Below, in pieces: positions 24,822-33,385 of a stretch of DNA of 64,000 bases. The DNA comes from Acidimicrobiaceae bacterium (GTDB lineage: Bacteria; Actinomycetota; Acidimicrobiia; Acidimicrobiales; Ilumatobacteraceae). Position 1 is the first letter of the stretch. The number at the start of each line of letters is the position of its first letter. Location of the stretch: assembly GCA_947446815.1 (NCBI GenBank), contig CANFGT010000005.1, positions 1 to 64,000 on the forward strand. The letters are read 5' to 3'. A program made the position numbers and the translations under genes. The notes under the pieces were generated by a model that did no database searches, was not told the DNA's origin, and saw only the letters and a program-made list of their open reading frames with translations.

Positions 24822-26585
24822 TTATTCGATTACGACAACAACGTCGCCAGCACCAACGGTGTCGCCTGGCTTGACGTTGACAGCCTTCACTGTGCCGCTC
24901 TTGTCGGCTTCGATCTGGTTTTCCATCTTCATGGCTTCAAGAACAACAACGCTCTGTCCGGCTTCAACGGTCTGACCCACTTCAACGAGAACCTTGACGA
25001 TTGTTCCTTGCATCGGAACAGCAATCTTGCCGCTACCGCCACCAGCTGCGCCACCGGCCGCAGATGCTGAACGTGCAGCCTTCTTCTTTGCAGGGCCAGC
25101 TGCAGCAACGCCAGCAGACTCTGGAACCCAGAGCTTCACATCGAAGCGACGTCCGTTGACTTCCACTGTTGTTTGACGCTGTACAAGAGGTGCATCGTCA
25201 TCGTTGGCGGGCATGACTGGTGCTGCATCAACGTTCGAGAGATCCAGAACTTCTTCCACCCACTTTGTGGAGTGCGTGACCGCAGCAAAGTCGGGGTGTT
25301 CAAGAATTGCAATGTCGGCAGGAATTGTTGTGGCGATGCCTTCAACAACCATTTCTTTCAATGCACGAATGGTGCGAGCAATCGCTGTGGGGCGATCTTT
25401 GCCCCACACGATGACCTTGCCGACCAAGTTGTCGTAGTACTGGCTGATTTCGTCACCTGTTTCGTAGCCAGCATCGAAGCGAACACCGAATCCGTCCGGA
25501 GCAACAAGCTTTGTGATGGGACCAGGGGAGGGAAGGAACTTTCCACCTGCTGGGTTTTCTGCGTTGATGCGAATTTCAATTGCCGCTCCGCGTTGTGCTG
25601 CACGAACCTCTTCTTGGGTCATTGGCAAGGATTCGCCTGATGCAACACGAATCTGCCATTCAACAAGATCAATGCCGGTGATGACTTCAGAGACGGGGTG
25701 TTCTACCTGAAGGCGAGTGTTCATCTCAAGGAAGAAGAAGTCGCCATCTTGATAGATGAATTCAACAGTGCCGGCGTTGTAGTAACCAACGGCCTTTGCA
25801 GCCTTGACTGCTGCGGCGCCCATTGCCTCTTCGACACCGTCGGGCAAGCCTGGTGCTGGTGCTTCTTCAACCAACTTTTGGTGACGACGTTGAGCAGAGC
25901 AGTCGCGTGTAGAGATCCAGACCACATTGCCTTGCTTGTCTCCAACCAACTGCACTTCGATATGGCGTGGCCACGTGAGGTAGCGCTCGACATAGATCTC
26001 ATCGCGACCGAAGAAGTTCTTCGCTTCGCGTTGTGCTGACTCCATTGCCTCTTGCACTTCTGCCTCAGATTGCACAACCTTCATGCCACGTCCGCCGCCA
26101 CCGAAGGCAGCCTTAATGGCAATCGGCCATCCGAAATCTCTACCGAAGTCTTTGATCTCTTGTGCAGAGGTACAGAACTCTGTGGTGCCAGGAACGATGG
26201 GTGCTCCACCGCGCAACGCTGCCTTACGGCTCGAGACCTTGTCGCCCATCTCGTCGATTGCTTCTGGTGGAGGTCCGATGAATGCAACACCCATTGCAGT
26301 GATGGCGCGGGCAAAGTCGGGGTTCTCACTGAAGAAGCCATATCCGGGGTGTACGCCATCGGCGCCACTGTCCTTGATGGCCTTCAGGATGGCCTCGGTA
26401 TTGAGGTAGCTGTCGGCCGCTGTTTGACCGCCGAGGGCATAGGCCTCATCGGCAAGACGCACGTGGAGGGCGTTTCGATCGAGCTCGGAATACACCGCCA
26501 CAGTGGCGATGCCCATCTCTCGAGCGGCACGGATAACTCGGACGGCAATTTCGCCGCGGTTGGCAATCAGGATTTTCTTCAACAC
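24822..26585 (-). CDS. Acetyl-/propionyl-CoA carboxylase alpha chain (biotin carboxylase + BCCP)
   Basis: 587 residues. Residues 1-450 form a biotin carboxylase: ILIANRGEIAVRVIRAA, GYGFFSENPDFA, ATP-grasp loop KAAFGGGGRGMKVV, CSAQRRHQKLVEEAPAP and FLEMNTRLQVEHPVSE. A linker rich in Ala/Lys/Gly (about 495-525) leads to a biotinyl carrier domain with target lysine in LEAMKMENQIEADKSG (near 552). It carboxylates biotin for transfer to acetyl- or propionyl-CoA by a beta chain, which is not present in the window. Together with the mutase at 16138 it could feed propionyl-CoA into succinyl-CoA. birA, the enzyme that attaches the biotin, is divergent 19 nt away. Confidence 0.95.
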   Translation of the reverse strand: MLKKILIANRGEIAVRVIRAAREMGIATVAVYSELDRNALHVRLADEAYALGGQTAADSYLNTEAILKAIKDSGADGVHPGYGFFSENPDFARAITAMGVAFIGPPPEAIDEMGDKVSSRKAALRGGAPIVPGTTEFCTSAQEIKDFGRDFGWPIAIKAAFGGGGRGMKVVQSEAEVQEAMESAQREAKNFFGRDEIYVERYLTWPRHIEVQLVGDKQGNVVWISTRDCSAQRRHQKLVEEAPAPGLPDGVEEAMGAAAVKAAKAVGYYNAGTVEFIYQDGDFFFLEMNTRLQVEHPVSEVITGIDLVEWQIRVASGESLPMTQEEVRAAQRGAAIEIRINAENPAGGKFLPSPGPITKLVAPDGFGVRFDAGYETGDEISQYYDNLVGKVIVWGKDRPTAIARTIRALKEMVVEGIATTIPADIAILEHPDFAAVTHSTKWVEEVLDLSNVDAAPVMPANDDDAPLVQRQTTVEVNGRRFDVKLWVPESAGVAAAGPAKKKAARSASAAGGAAGGGSGKIAVPMQGTIVKVLVEVGQTVEAGQSVVVLEAMKMENQIEADKSGTVKAVNVKPGDTVGAGDVVVVIE

Positions 26586-26604
26586 AGGGCACTAGTTTGC
26601 CTTG

Positions 26605-27351
26605 ATGGACCACCTCATGGCGAACCAATCCGGACATTGGCATGTCACAGCAGTTGAAGAGACCGGAAGCACCAATGCCGACCTCATGGCTCAGGGGGCT
26701 GCGGGAGCCCCTGATAGGTCTGTTTTGCGGGCAGAATACCAATCAGCGGGTCGCGGACGCTTAGATCGGACCTGGGAGGCCCCTCGCGGGGCCAACCTCC
26801 TTGTTTCCCTGCTATTTCGTGAAGTTCCTGCCCGTTTGCACGTCCTAACCCAGGTGGTGGCACTGGCAGCCACATCGGTGGCGCGCGACTGTGGGGTAGC
26901 GGCTGTTCTGAAGTGGCCGAATGACATTTTGGTGGGCACACAAAAATTGGCGGGCATCTTGGCCCAGGCAGCCCCCATTGGCGCCGATGGGAAGATTCCA
27001 TTTGTTGTGGTCGGGATTGGCTGCAATCTGGGTTGGGCGCCACCCGAAGCAGTTTCATTGGAGTCAAGTGGGTGGACGCGTGTAGTGACGCCCGATGAGT
27101 TCTTACAGGCGATGTTGCCTGAGATTGATCGACTCTTGTCGCTGAGCGACGAGGCAATGAATGCGGAATACGTTGCGAACCTCTCGACAGTTGGTTCACG
27201 AGTGCGTGTGGAGATGCCAACTGGTAACGACATTATTGGTCGTGCAATGAGTGTGGAACTTGATGGTCGACTTGTTGTATTGGATGATTGCGCAGTGACT
27301 CATCGCATTGACACTGCCGATGTGGTGCATCTTCGTCCTGCATCGGACTGA
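26605..27351 (+). CDS. birA: Biotin-[acetyl-CoA-carboxylase] ligase
   Basis: About 248 residues from ATG 26605 (a later ATG at 26617 is possible). It activates biotin with ATP and links it to the carrier-domain lysine of biotin carboxylases. Motifs: ETGSTNADLMAQGAAGA, the biotinyl-AMP loop SAGRGRLDRTWEAPRGANLL, LKWPNDILVGTQKLAGIL and VVGIGCNLGW. There is no N-terminal helix-turn-helix, so this is a class I ligase without repressor function. The small C-terminal SH3-like domain is present (GSRVRVEMPTGNDIIG). Its position head-to-head with the biotinylated carboxylase makes the enzyme-substrate link convincing. Confidence 0.95.
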   Translation: MDHLMANQSGHWHVTAVEETGSTNADLMAQGAAGAPDRSVLRAEYQSAGRGRLDRTWEAPRGANLLVSLLFREVPARLHVLTQVVALAATSVARDCGVAAVLKWPNDILVGTQKLAGILAQAAPIGADGKIPFVVVGIGCNLGWAPPEAVSLESSGWTRVVTPDEFLQAMLPEIDRLLSLSDEAMNAEYVANLSTVGSRVRVEMPTGNDIIGRAMSVELDGRLVVLDDCAVTHRIDTADVVHLRPASD

Positions 27352-27364
27352 GTACCGTAGGAAC

Positions 27365-28381
27365 GTGCCAACTGACCATGGAATTTCACGAGTCACGGGT
27401 GCGCCTCGATGGATGCTCGTTGTCTCCATCGCATTGGTGACAAGCCTTGCTGGTGCGCTGGGCATTGTTCGTGCCACTAATGCACAGATGGGCAAAGTGG
27501 GTCGCGTACCGGAAGTGACTCCTGTTTTGTCTCCTGCATCAGACGGTTTTGAAAATTATCTGTTGGTTGGTTCTGATTCACGCGCTTCGGCTCAGCCAGG
27601 CGATGCGGATTATGCGGTTGTCGGTAATGAAGCGGCAAATCCTGGTCAGCGTTCTGACACGATGATCGTTGTTCACGTGAATACCAAAGACGGCAGTGTT
27701 GCAACGATGTCAATTCCGCGTGACTTGTGGGCGCGTATGGGTGATGCCGGTCGATACAACAAGATCAATTCTGCATATCAAAAGGGACCTGACGTTTTGG
27801 TGCGCACGGTGCAGCGCGCTCTGAACATTCCGATTCACCACTATGTCGAAGTGAACTTCGCTGGATTCAAAGAGATCATTGATGCAGTGGGCGGAGTCCA
27901 CATCTGTGTCGCACATGCTTCTCGTGACAAAGCGACTGGTTTCTTGATTGATAGGAAATCTTGCAAGCTGCAATCCGGTGCTGATGCATTGCGGTATGTG
28001 CGCTCACGCCACTTCGAACAACGGATTGATGGTGAATGGCAACTGGAAGGAACCGGTGACGTTGGCAGAGGAAACCGTCAACGTGCATTTATGTCGATGC
28101 TCGCCAAAGATGTTGCGAAGTATCTGGCAGGCCACCCACTGAATACCAACAAGGTGCTGGTGTCATTTGCACATGCAGTCACGGTGGATGATGGACTTGA
28201 CTTGATTGATCTTGGACGCAAGCTACGTCCATTGGGTACGGGCGGGTCAAAGTCTTATGCGCTCCCCGTGAATAGTGATATGTCGCACGGAACTTTCACG
28301 TTCAGTCTCGACATCAATAAAGCGCAACCAGTGCTTGCGTACTTCGCCGGCCTATCTGGGGTGCCCCAAGAACAGCGTTAA
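27365..28381 (+). CDS. LytR-CpsA-Psr (LCP) family glycopolymer ligase
   Basis: About 338 residues from the GTG at 27365, with an AGGA just upstream. One membrane helix near the N-terminus (about 17-37, MLVVSIALVTSLAGALGIVR) anchors an extracellular LCP domain: NYLLVGSDSRA, RSDTMIVVHVN, SIPRDLWARM with the family's conserved Arg-Asp, RYNKINSAY, and later DALRYVRSRHF and GDVGRGNRQRAFM. LCP enzymes attach lipid-linked glycopolymers (teichoic acid, arabinogalactan, capsule) to peptidoglycan. With glf and glfT2 about 17 kb away, a galactan is a plausible cargo, but that is inference. Confidence 0.93.
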   Translation: MPTDHGISRVTGAPRWMLVVSIALVTSLAGALGIVRATNAQMGKVGRVPEVTPVLSPASDGFENYLLVGSDSRASAQPGDADYAVVGNEAANPGQRSDTMIVVHVNTKDGSVATMSIPRDLWARMGDAGRYNKINSAYQKGPDVLVRTVQRALNIPIHHYVEVNFAGFKEIIDAVGGVHICVAHASRDKATGFLIDRKSCKLQSGADALRYVRSRHFEQRIDGEWQLEGTGDVGRGNRQRAFMSMLAKDVAKYLAGHPLNTNKVLVSFAHAVTVDDGLDLIDLGRKLRPLGTGGSKSYALPVNSDMSHGTFTFSLDINKAQPVLAYFAGLSGVPQEQR

Positions 28382-28479
28382 TCGACGTATGACCCATGTT
28401 GCAGTGATTCACTACTTGATGTAGTACTTTTCTACCTGTGGCCCATCTGTGGGGGTCTAATAGGAAAGCGAGTCTGTTC

Positions 28480-30513
28480 ATGTCGAAGAGAATGAAGTCG
28501 ATCGTTATTGCTCTGTCGGTCTGCGCGACTGCCTTTCTGGCAAGTAGCCCAGCGTTAGGAGTTGGATCTGAACTCCACCTGGTGAAGGACATCAACGCCG
28601 GGGCGAGTTGCACCGTCATGATGGTCACCGGTCCGTGCGGTGGTGTCGCTGATCAATTCAGGGCGACTGCAGTTGGGAGCACTTTGTTCTTTACTGCCAA
28701 TGACGGATTAAGCGGTCTTGAATTGTGGAAGACAGATGGTTCTCAGTCCGGCACTGTTCTGGTGAAGGACATCAACCCTGGAACTAACTGCGACAACTTT
28801 GGAGTCAATGGCCCCTGTGGTTCAGGCATTACGAATCTGACCGCTGTTGGTAGCGTTTTGTACTTCGCTGCAGACAACGGTACAAACGGCTCTGAATTGT
28901 GGAAGTCCGACGGAACCACCTCAGGCACAGTGATGGTGGCAGATGTTTACCCAGGCTCATGCACCATAAATGGGGCTTCAGGACCATGTAGCAGTCGTCC
29001 GTCCAAGTTGACCGCTGTTGGCAGTAATTTATTTTTCGGAGCAGTTGATGCAACCCATGGCAATGAGTTGTGGAAGTCGGATGGAACAAATTCAGGCACT
29101 GTGTTAGTCAAAGAGATCAACACTGCTACTGGGTGTACCGACTCAGGGTCGGTTGGACCGTGTTATGGCCTTGATAGCACGACTTTTCCGTTTAAAGCTG
29201 TGGGGAACACGATGTACTTCCCGGCAAATAACGGAACCGATGGCTTTGAGTTGTGGAAGTCGGATGGGACAACTTCGGGCACTGTGATGGTGAAAGACAT
29301 CAACACTTCAACTTCATGTAACAACAGTGGCTGTTCTGGTTTTACCGGGGAATTAGAAGCCGTAGGGAACACGTTGTACTTCAGCGCGGACGACGGAGTG
29401 AATGGTTCTGAGTTGTGGAAGTCCGATGGAACAAACTCAGGCACTGTGATGATCAAAGATGTTGATCCAAGTCAGGCGTGTGATTTCGGTGGTCGACCTG
29501 GACCATGTGGAGGCGTAAGCGGAAACGTATTCATCTTGGGAACCACGGTGCTCTTTAAGGGGAGCGACGGCGTGAACGGATATGAGTTGTGGAAGTCCGA
29601 TGGAACGAGTTCTGGCACTGTGATGGTCAAAAACATCAACACGGGCGCTTCGTGTACCAGCTTCGGGAGAACAAGCCCATGTGGAGGTTTTTCAATGATG
29701 AATGCTGGCAATGCAATAGTCGCAGGAAGCTATTTCTTTTTCCTGGGCGACGATGGCGCGAACGGTACTGAGTTGTGGAAGTCCGATGGGACAACTGCGG
29801 GCACTGTGATGGTCAAAGACATCAACACGGGCGCTTCGTGTACCAGTTTCGGGGTAACAGGTCCATGCGGCGGAGTGACCGCAGGTCCAGGATCTGCCGT
29901 TGTCGCTGGAAACACCTACTACTTCACAGCAAATGATGGAACGTACGGAAACGAGTTATGGATGTCCGATGGAACATCTGCGGGCACTGTGATGATCAAA
30001 GACATCAATACTGGGCTTGCGTGCACCAGTTTTGGGACAACAGGACCATGTGGTGGTATCACTACGATAAGAGACGCAAAGTTTGCAGTTGGTAATTCTG
30101 TGTACTTCCAAGCTGATGACGGCACCACTGGTACCGAATTGTGGGCTTTTAACGGCAACGGAAATGGTTCATCGCCATCGTCATCGTCATCTTCGACTTC
30201 GCCGACAACAACAACGATTGCCTCGAACTCTTCAAGCGCAACGACAGTTCCGGCGGTCACCACAACGACGACAACTATCCCATCGATTACGAAGAGTTCA
30301 ATCACCTCTTCGTCCATCGCAAAGATTGCAAATATTGCAGTTCCGGCAGGAGCAAAAGTTGCATTGAAGGTGTCGTCGAGTTCTTCAAAGATTTGCAAGG
30401 TTTCCGGTGGAACGGTGAAGAAATTGAAGCCAGGCAATTGCGTAGTGACTGTGACAGTCACGCCCAAGAAGGGCAAGTCGAAGTCTGCTACCGCAAAAAT
30501 GGCATTTAAATAA
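28480..30513 (+). CDS. Secreted ELWxSDGT-repeat protein with two-Cys C-terminal module
   Basis: 677 residues from the ATG at 28480 (a GTG at 28438 would add 14). The signal peptide is KSIVIALSVCATAFLASSPA. Most of the protein is a tandem array of about 58-residue units, each with ELWKSDGTxSGTVMVKDIN, a Cys, GPCGG and YFxAxDG. Eight good copies and one degenerate copy are present. The ELWxxDGT family is thought to form beta-propeller-like surface structures. Two cysteines recur in most units (for example INTGASC and GPCGG), which could form a disulfide per blade. A Ser/Thr linker and a C-terminal module (KICKVSGGTV, PGNCVVTVTV) follow. Probably a cell-surface or released structural/adhesive protein; no enzyme motif is seen. 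Confidence 0.9.
   Translation: MSKRMKSIVIALSVCATAFLASSPALGVGSELHLVKDINAGASCTVMMVTGPCGGVADQFRATAVGSTLFFTANDGLSGLELWKTDGSQSGTVLVKDINPGTNCDNFGVNGPCGSGITNLTAVGSVLYFAADNGTNGSELWKSDGTTSGTVMVADVYPGSCTINGASGPCSSRPSKLTAVGSNLFFGAVDATHGNELWKSDGTNSGTVLVKEINTATGCTDSGSVGPCYGLDSTTFPFKAVGNTMYFPANNGTDGFELWKSDGTTSGTVMVKDINTSTSCNNSGCSGFTGELEAVGNTLYFSADDGVNGSELWKSDGTNSGTVMIKDVDPSQACDFGGRPGPCGGVSGNVFILGTTVLFKGSDGVNGYELWKSDGTSSGTVMVKNINTGASCTSFGRTSPCGGFSMMNAGNAIVAGSYFFFLGDDGANGTELWKSDGTTAGTVMVKDINTGASCTSFGVTGPCGGVTAGPGSAVVAGNTYYFTANDGTYGNELWMSDGTSAGTVMIKDINTGLACTSFGTTGPCGGITTIRDAKFAVGNSVYFQADDGTTGTELWAFNGNGNGSSPSSSSSSTSPTTTTIASNSSSATTVPAVTTTTTTIPSITKSSITSSSIAKIANIAVPAGAKVALKVSSSSSKICKVSGGTVKKLKPGNCVVTVTVTPKKGKSKSATAKMAFK
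28720..30150 (+). repeat. Tandem coding repeats, unit 162-186 bp
   Basis: The motif GA(A/G)TTGTGGAAGTC(C/G)GA starts units at 28720, 28894, 29065, 29248, 29410, 29584, 29770, 29953 and, degenerate, 30136. Unit length varies because loops between blades differ. Units 6 and 7 (29584-29860) are the most alike, suggesting recent duplication. All lie within the ELWxSDGT gene. Confidence 0.9.
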
Positions 30514-30525
30514 CTCAGTGATCAG

Positions 30526-30559
30526 GGAAGTAGTTGGAGTCGAGTCTCCAACTACTTCC
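30526..30559. terminator. Perfect 14-bp hairpin between convergent genes
   Basis: GGAAGTAGTTGGAG at 30526-30539 and its exact complement at 30546-30559 enclose a 6-nt loop. It fills the gap between the stops of the ELWxSDGT gene (+) and the GGDEF-EAL gene (-), 13 nt and 5 nt away. No T-run follows on either side, so it may work bidirectionally with help, or block RNA decay. Confidence 0.6.
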
Positions 30560-30563
30560 GGTT

Positions 30564-32498
30564 CTAACTATTGGAATTGTTCGCTGCAGCCTTGCGGCGA
30601 AGTTTTTCAGCGAATTCATCGGCACTAATTGGTTGACCGATTCGGTTTCCCTGCAAAAAGTCGCATCCAAGAACCTTGAGGCGCTGAACATGATCTTCAG
30701 TGGTGACCCATTCTGCACAGACCAGCAAGTTGAGTGAGTGCGCCAACTGAATGAGTGATCGCACCATTGGGTCGTCTCCGCCGTCTGTGCGACCAACATC
30801 GCGTACGAGCGTGCCATCCAGTTTGAGTAGGTCCGCAGGAAAGGTGCGAAGTGATGCAAGCGATGAGTAGCCAGAGCCGAAATCATCCACTGCAATTCGT
30901 ACGCCCTGACGCTTCAGCGCAGTCACGGTACGAAGAACCGATGGATTGTTTTCAACAAGGTTTGACTCGGAAGTTTCAAATACCAGTTGTGGGCCTTCGA
31001 GTCCGTTGTTGCGCAAAATAGTCAGTGCGCGATCCACAAACGTGATGTCAGAAAGTTGACGACGCGAAGCGTTCACATGGATGGATGTAGAGCGATCAAC
31101 GATCCCATCGTTGATCCACTGCGCCATCGTGCGTGCGCCTTGTTCCAATACCCAGTCGCCAATGGGTGCAATGAGGCCAGATTCATCAGCAAGATCAAGG
31201 AAAGCACCAGGGGCAAGAAGTCCGCGCGTCGGATGATTCCAGCGCAACAAGGCTTCTGCAGCAACAACCCGTCCTGTATGTGCCGACTCAATGGGCTGAT
31301 ACAGAACAGTGAACTGTTCGGACGCCAGCGCCTGTTCGAGCTCTGACGCAAGTTGCAAACGCTCACGCGCCGCCGAACGCATTTCTTCGCTATAAAGCTC
31401 GGAGCGACCGCGTCCACGTTGTTTTGCGCGGTACATCGCAGTGTCAGCGGATCGCAGAAGAGTCACTGCTGCATCGGCCGCAGATTCTGTTGCAAGCAAA
31501 TCAGGAGTTGACATTGCTACGCCAACGCTTGCGCCTGCTTCAATCTCCACTCCTTGCAAAACTAAGGGTCCGGTGATGGATGTGCGAATGCGTTCGGCAA
31601 CATCAAGCGCAACTTGCTCGTCCAGTAATCCTTCGCACAAAACAACGAATTCGTCACCGCTAATGCGCGCCACAAGATCACTCGGGCGAGTGGCAGCTGC
31701 AAGACGGCGCGACACGGTCACAATGAGTTGGTCGCCGACAGCGTGTCCGATGGTGTCGTTGACGTGCTTCAACTTGTCGAGGTCGATGAATAACACTGCA
31801 ACTGTTGCATGTGTGGTGCGACTGCGTTCAAGCGCTTCGGTGGTCTTACGAATAAACAACACCCGATTAGGAAGACCGGTGAGAGCATCGTGTGTTGCTT
31901 GACGTGCAAGTTCTGCCTGCGTCTGACGTTCTTCAGTGATGTCGCGAGTGATGGTTGCCCAGTGGTGCACACTGCCGTCTGCATCGCGTACAACTTGCAC
32001 TACGACTTCGAGAATGCGCGCCATGCCATCGGGTGATCGGAAACCAATCTCACCTTCCCAGCGATTGGGTGAACCAGATGGAGGAGCGGCATCAAGGAGA
32101 ACCCGTGGTAATTGATCCCGAACCGCTTGCATAAATGCGCGTGCTGCAACATCACCATGTCCTGCGCCGGGGTCGGTCACGCCGATAAGAGTGCGCGCAG
32201 TGTCGTTAGCAAATGCAAGATCACCCACGCGGTCAAACACAATGACCGCATCGCCCGAAACATCGAGAAGGCCGACGAGTTGATCGGAGAGCTGACGTTG
32301 CGTGACGAGCGAGGTGCAGTCGATTGCGGTGCCGACGTATCCGGTCACAACATTGTCGATGATGACTGGTTGCGTAGCAATTTGAATCCACACGGCTTCA
32401 CCTGTTGCGCGACCAACGCGAAACTCAACTGCAAAACTTGCACCGCTGTTACGCGATTCCACCCAACGCCGTTCACACTCTGTGCGCTCATGCGGCAA
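30564..32498 (-). CDS. PAS-GGDEF-EAL cyclic-di-GMP regulator
   Basis: 644 residues from a TTG at 32498. Two PAS-like regions come first (the second with VSGDAVIVFDRVGDLAFAND and HWATITRDITEER). A GGDEF domain follows (DALTGLPNRVLF, DLDKLKHVNDTIGH, active loop RISGDEFVV), then an EAL domain (AAEALLRWNHP, IHVNASRRQLSD, VDDFGSGYSSL, LLKLDGTLV, QGNRIGQP). The GGDEF loop is SGDEF and the EAL signature AEGVET reads AEWVTT, so either activity may be altered. Such proteins make or break cyclic-di-GMP. In-frame coding clearly continues upstream to about 32640 (a PAS start, LPIGVFETDVNCRL) without an ATG, GTG or TTG, so the true N-terminus is longer than this entry. No membrane helix is seen. Confidence 0.88.
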   Translation of the reverse strand: MPHERTECERRWVESRNSGASFAVEFRVGRATGEAVWIQIATQPVIIDNVVTGYVGTAIDCTSLVTQRQLSDQLVGLLDVSGDAVIVFDRVGDLAFANDTARTLIGVTDPGAGHGDVAARAFMQAVRDQLPRVLLDAAPPSGSPNRWEGEIGFRSPDGMARILEVVVQVVRDADGSVHHWATITRDITEERQTQAELARQATHDALTGLPNRVLFIRKTTEALERSRTTHATVAVLFIDLDKLKHVNDTIGHAVGDQLIVTVSRRLAAATRPSDLVARISGDEFVVLCEGLLDEQVALDVAERIRTSITGPLVLQGVEIEAGASVGVAMSTPDLLATESAADAAVTLLRSADTAMYRAKQRGRGRSELYSEEMRSAARERLQLASELEQALASEQFTVLYQPIESAHTGRVVAAEALLRWNHPTRGLLAPGAFLDLADESGLIAPIGDWVLEQGARTMAQWINDGIVDRSTSIHVNASRRQLSDITFVDRALTILRNNGLEGPQLVFETSESNLVENNPSVLRTVTALKRQGVRIAVDDFGSGYSSLASLRTFPADLLKLDGTLVRDVGRTDGGDDPMVRSLIQLAHSLNLLVCAEWVTTEDHVQRLKVLGCDFLQGNRIGQPISADEFAEKLRRKAAANNSNS

Positions 32499-32720
32499 TG
32501 CATTGGTCCATGGTGCAGTGCCAACGACAAGTGGTGCACCATCAAGGACGAGCGAGCGGAATGCATCGTTGCCCGCGACGAGACGACAATTGACGTCAGT
32601 CTCGAAAACGCCGATTGGCAGGGCAGCAGTGGTGGGGTCGATAGTCCTATTCTCACAGACTGAACGCCCTCTGCGGTGGACTGACCCCTCAGTGTGGTGG
32701 CCGACTACCGAGAGTAACGG

Positions 32721-33326
32721 CTACCTCGAGTAGACGAAATCGGTGGTCGCTACTTCGAGGACAGATGCTTCCATGTCGGCGATGACATGTTCAGCCGATG
32801 ACGTCGGCGTGACGGCAATAGCGGAGCGAAGTGCGTAGACCATCAATGTGTACGAGTGGGTGGAGCCCTTCGGAGGGCACGGAGGTGCGTATAACGGCTT
32901 GCCGGAACCGTTGATAGCAAGAAATGTGCCGTTCGGAAGTGAGCCTTCGCCAATAGAAGTAGTGCTGGGGTTGATGTTGGTTGCCACCCAATGAACGAAG
33001 TTCGGTGCATCGTTATCGCGCAGCACGATTCCGTAGGCCTTGGTTTTGTCTGATCCGCTCGTCCACGCCAAAGGCGGTGCAACGCCCGTTCCATCGCAGG
33101 TGTAACGAGCATCGATTGCTGTTCCGTTCACCCACGGGCCAGTGACCAACATCGCCGTGCCTTCATCGCCACCTTCGCCTATTGCGGGGGGAAGGGTTGT
33201 GACCGTGACGAAAGCAGATTCCTGTTCAGGGGTTGGTGGCTTCATTGTCTGCCCATCGGAGAGGCAGGACGTGAGGAGAAGTGTGGCGCCGACGGCTGAG
33301 AAGGCGAGGGTGCGAAGAGAGGTCAT
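32721..33326 (-). CDS. PEBP-family (YbhB/YbcL-like) lipoprotein
   Basis: 201 residues. The N-terminus is a lipoprotein signal (LRTLAFSAVGATLLLTSCLS, lipobox LLTSC with Cys near 21). After a short flexible segment comes a phosphatidylethanolamine-binding-protein fold: DARYTCDGTGVAPPLAW, VLRDNDAPNFVHWVATN and APPCPPKGSTHSYTLMVYAL, which contain the conserved ligand-pocket residues of the bacterial Raf-kinase-inhibitor-like group. Bacterial members have no settled function; ligand binding at the outer face of the membrane is a reasonable guess. It is divergent from the Mca-like gene by 59 nt. Confidence 0.88.
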   Translation of the reverse strand: MTSLRTLAFSAVGATLLLTSCLSDGQTMKPPTPEQESAFVTVTTLPPAIGEGGDEGTAMLVTGPWVNGTAIDARYTCDGTGVAPPLAWTSGSDKTKAYGIVLRDNDAPNFVHWVATNINPSTTSIGEGSLPNGTFLAINGSGKPLYAPPCPPKGSTHSYTLMVYALRSAIAVTPTSSAEHVIADMEASVLEVATTDFVYSR

Positions 33327-33385
33327 CGATGTGACTCTATTCGTGCATCAGGTGTCAATGCGTTGGTTTCACTATCCTGAAACAG

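Noticed and set aside
29163-30476. Minus-strand frames with regular repeated words across the ELWxSDGT gene
   Set aside because: They are the antisense image of a tandem coding repeat, so the periodicity is inherited and not independent evidence.
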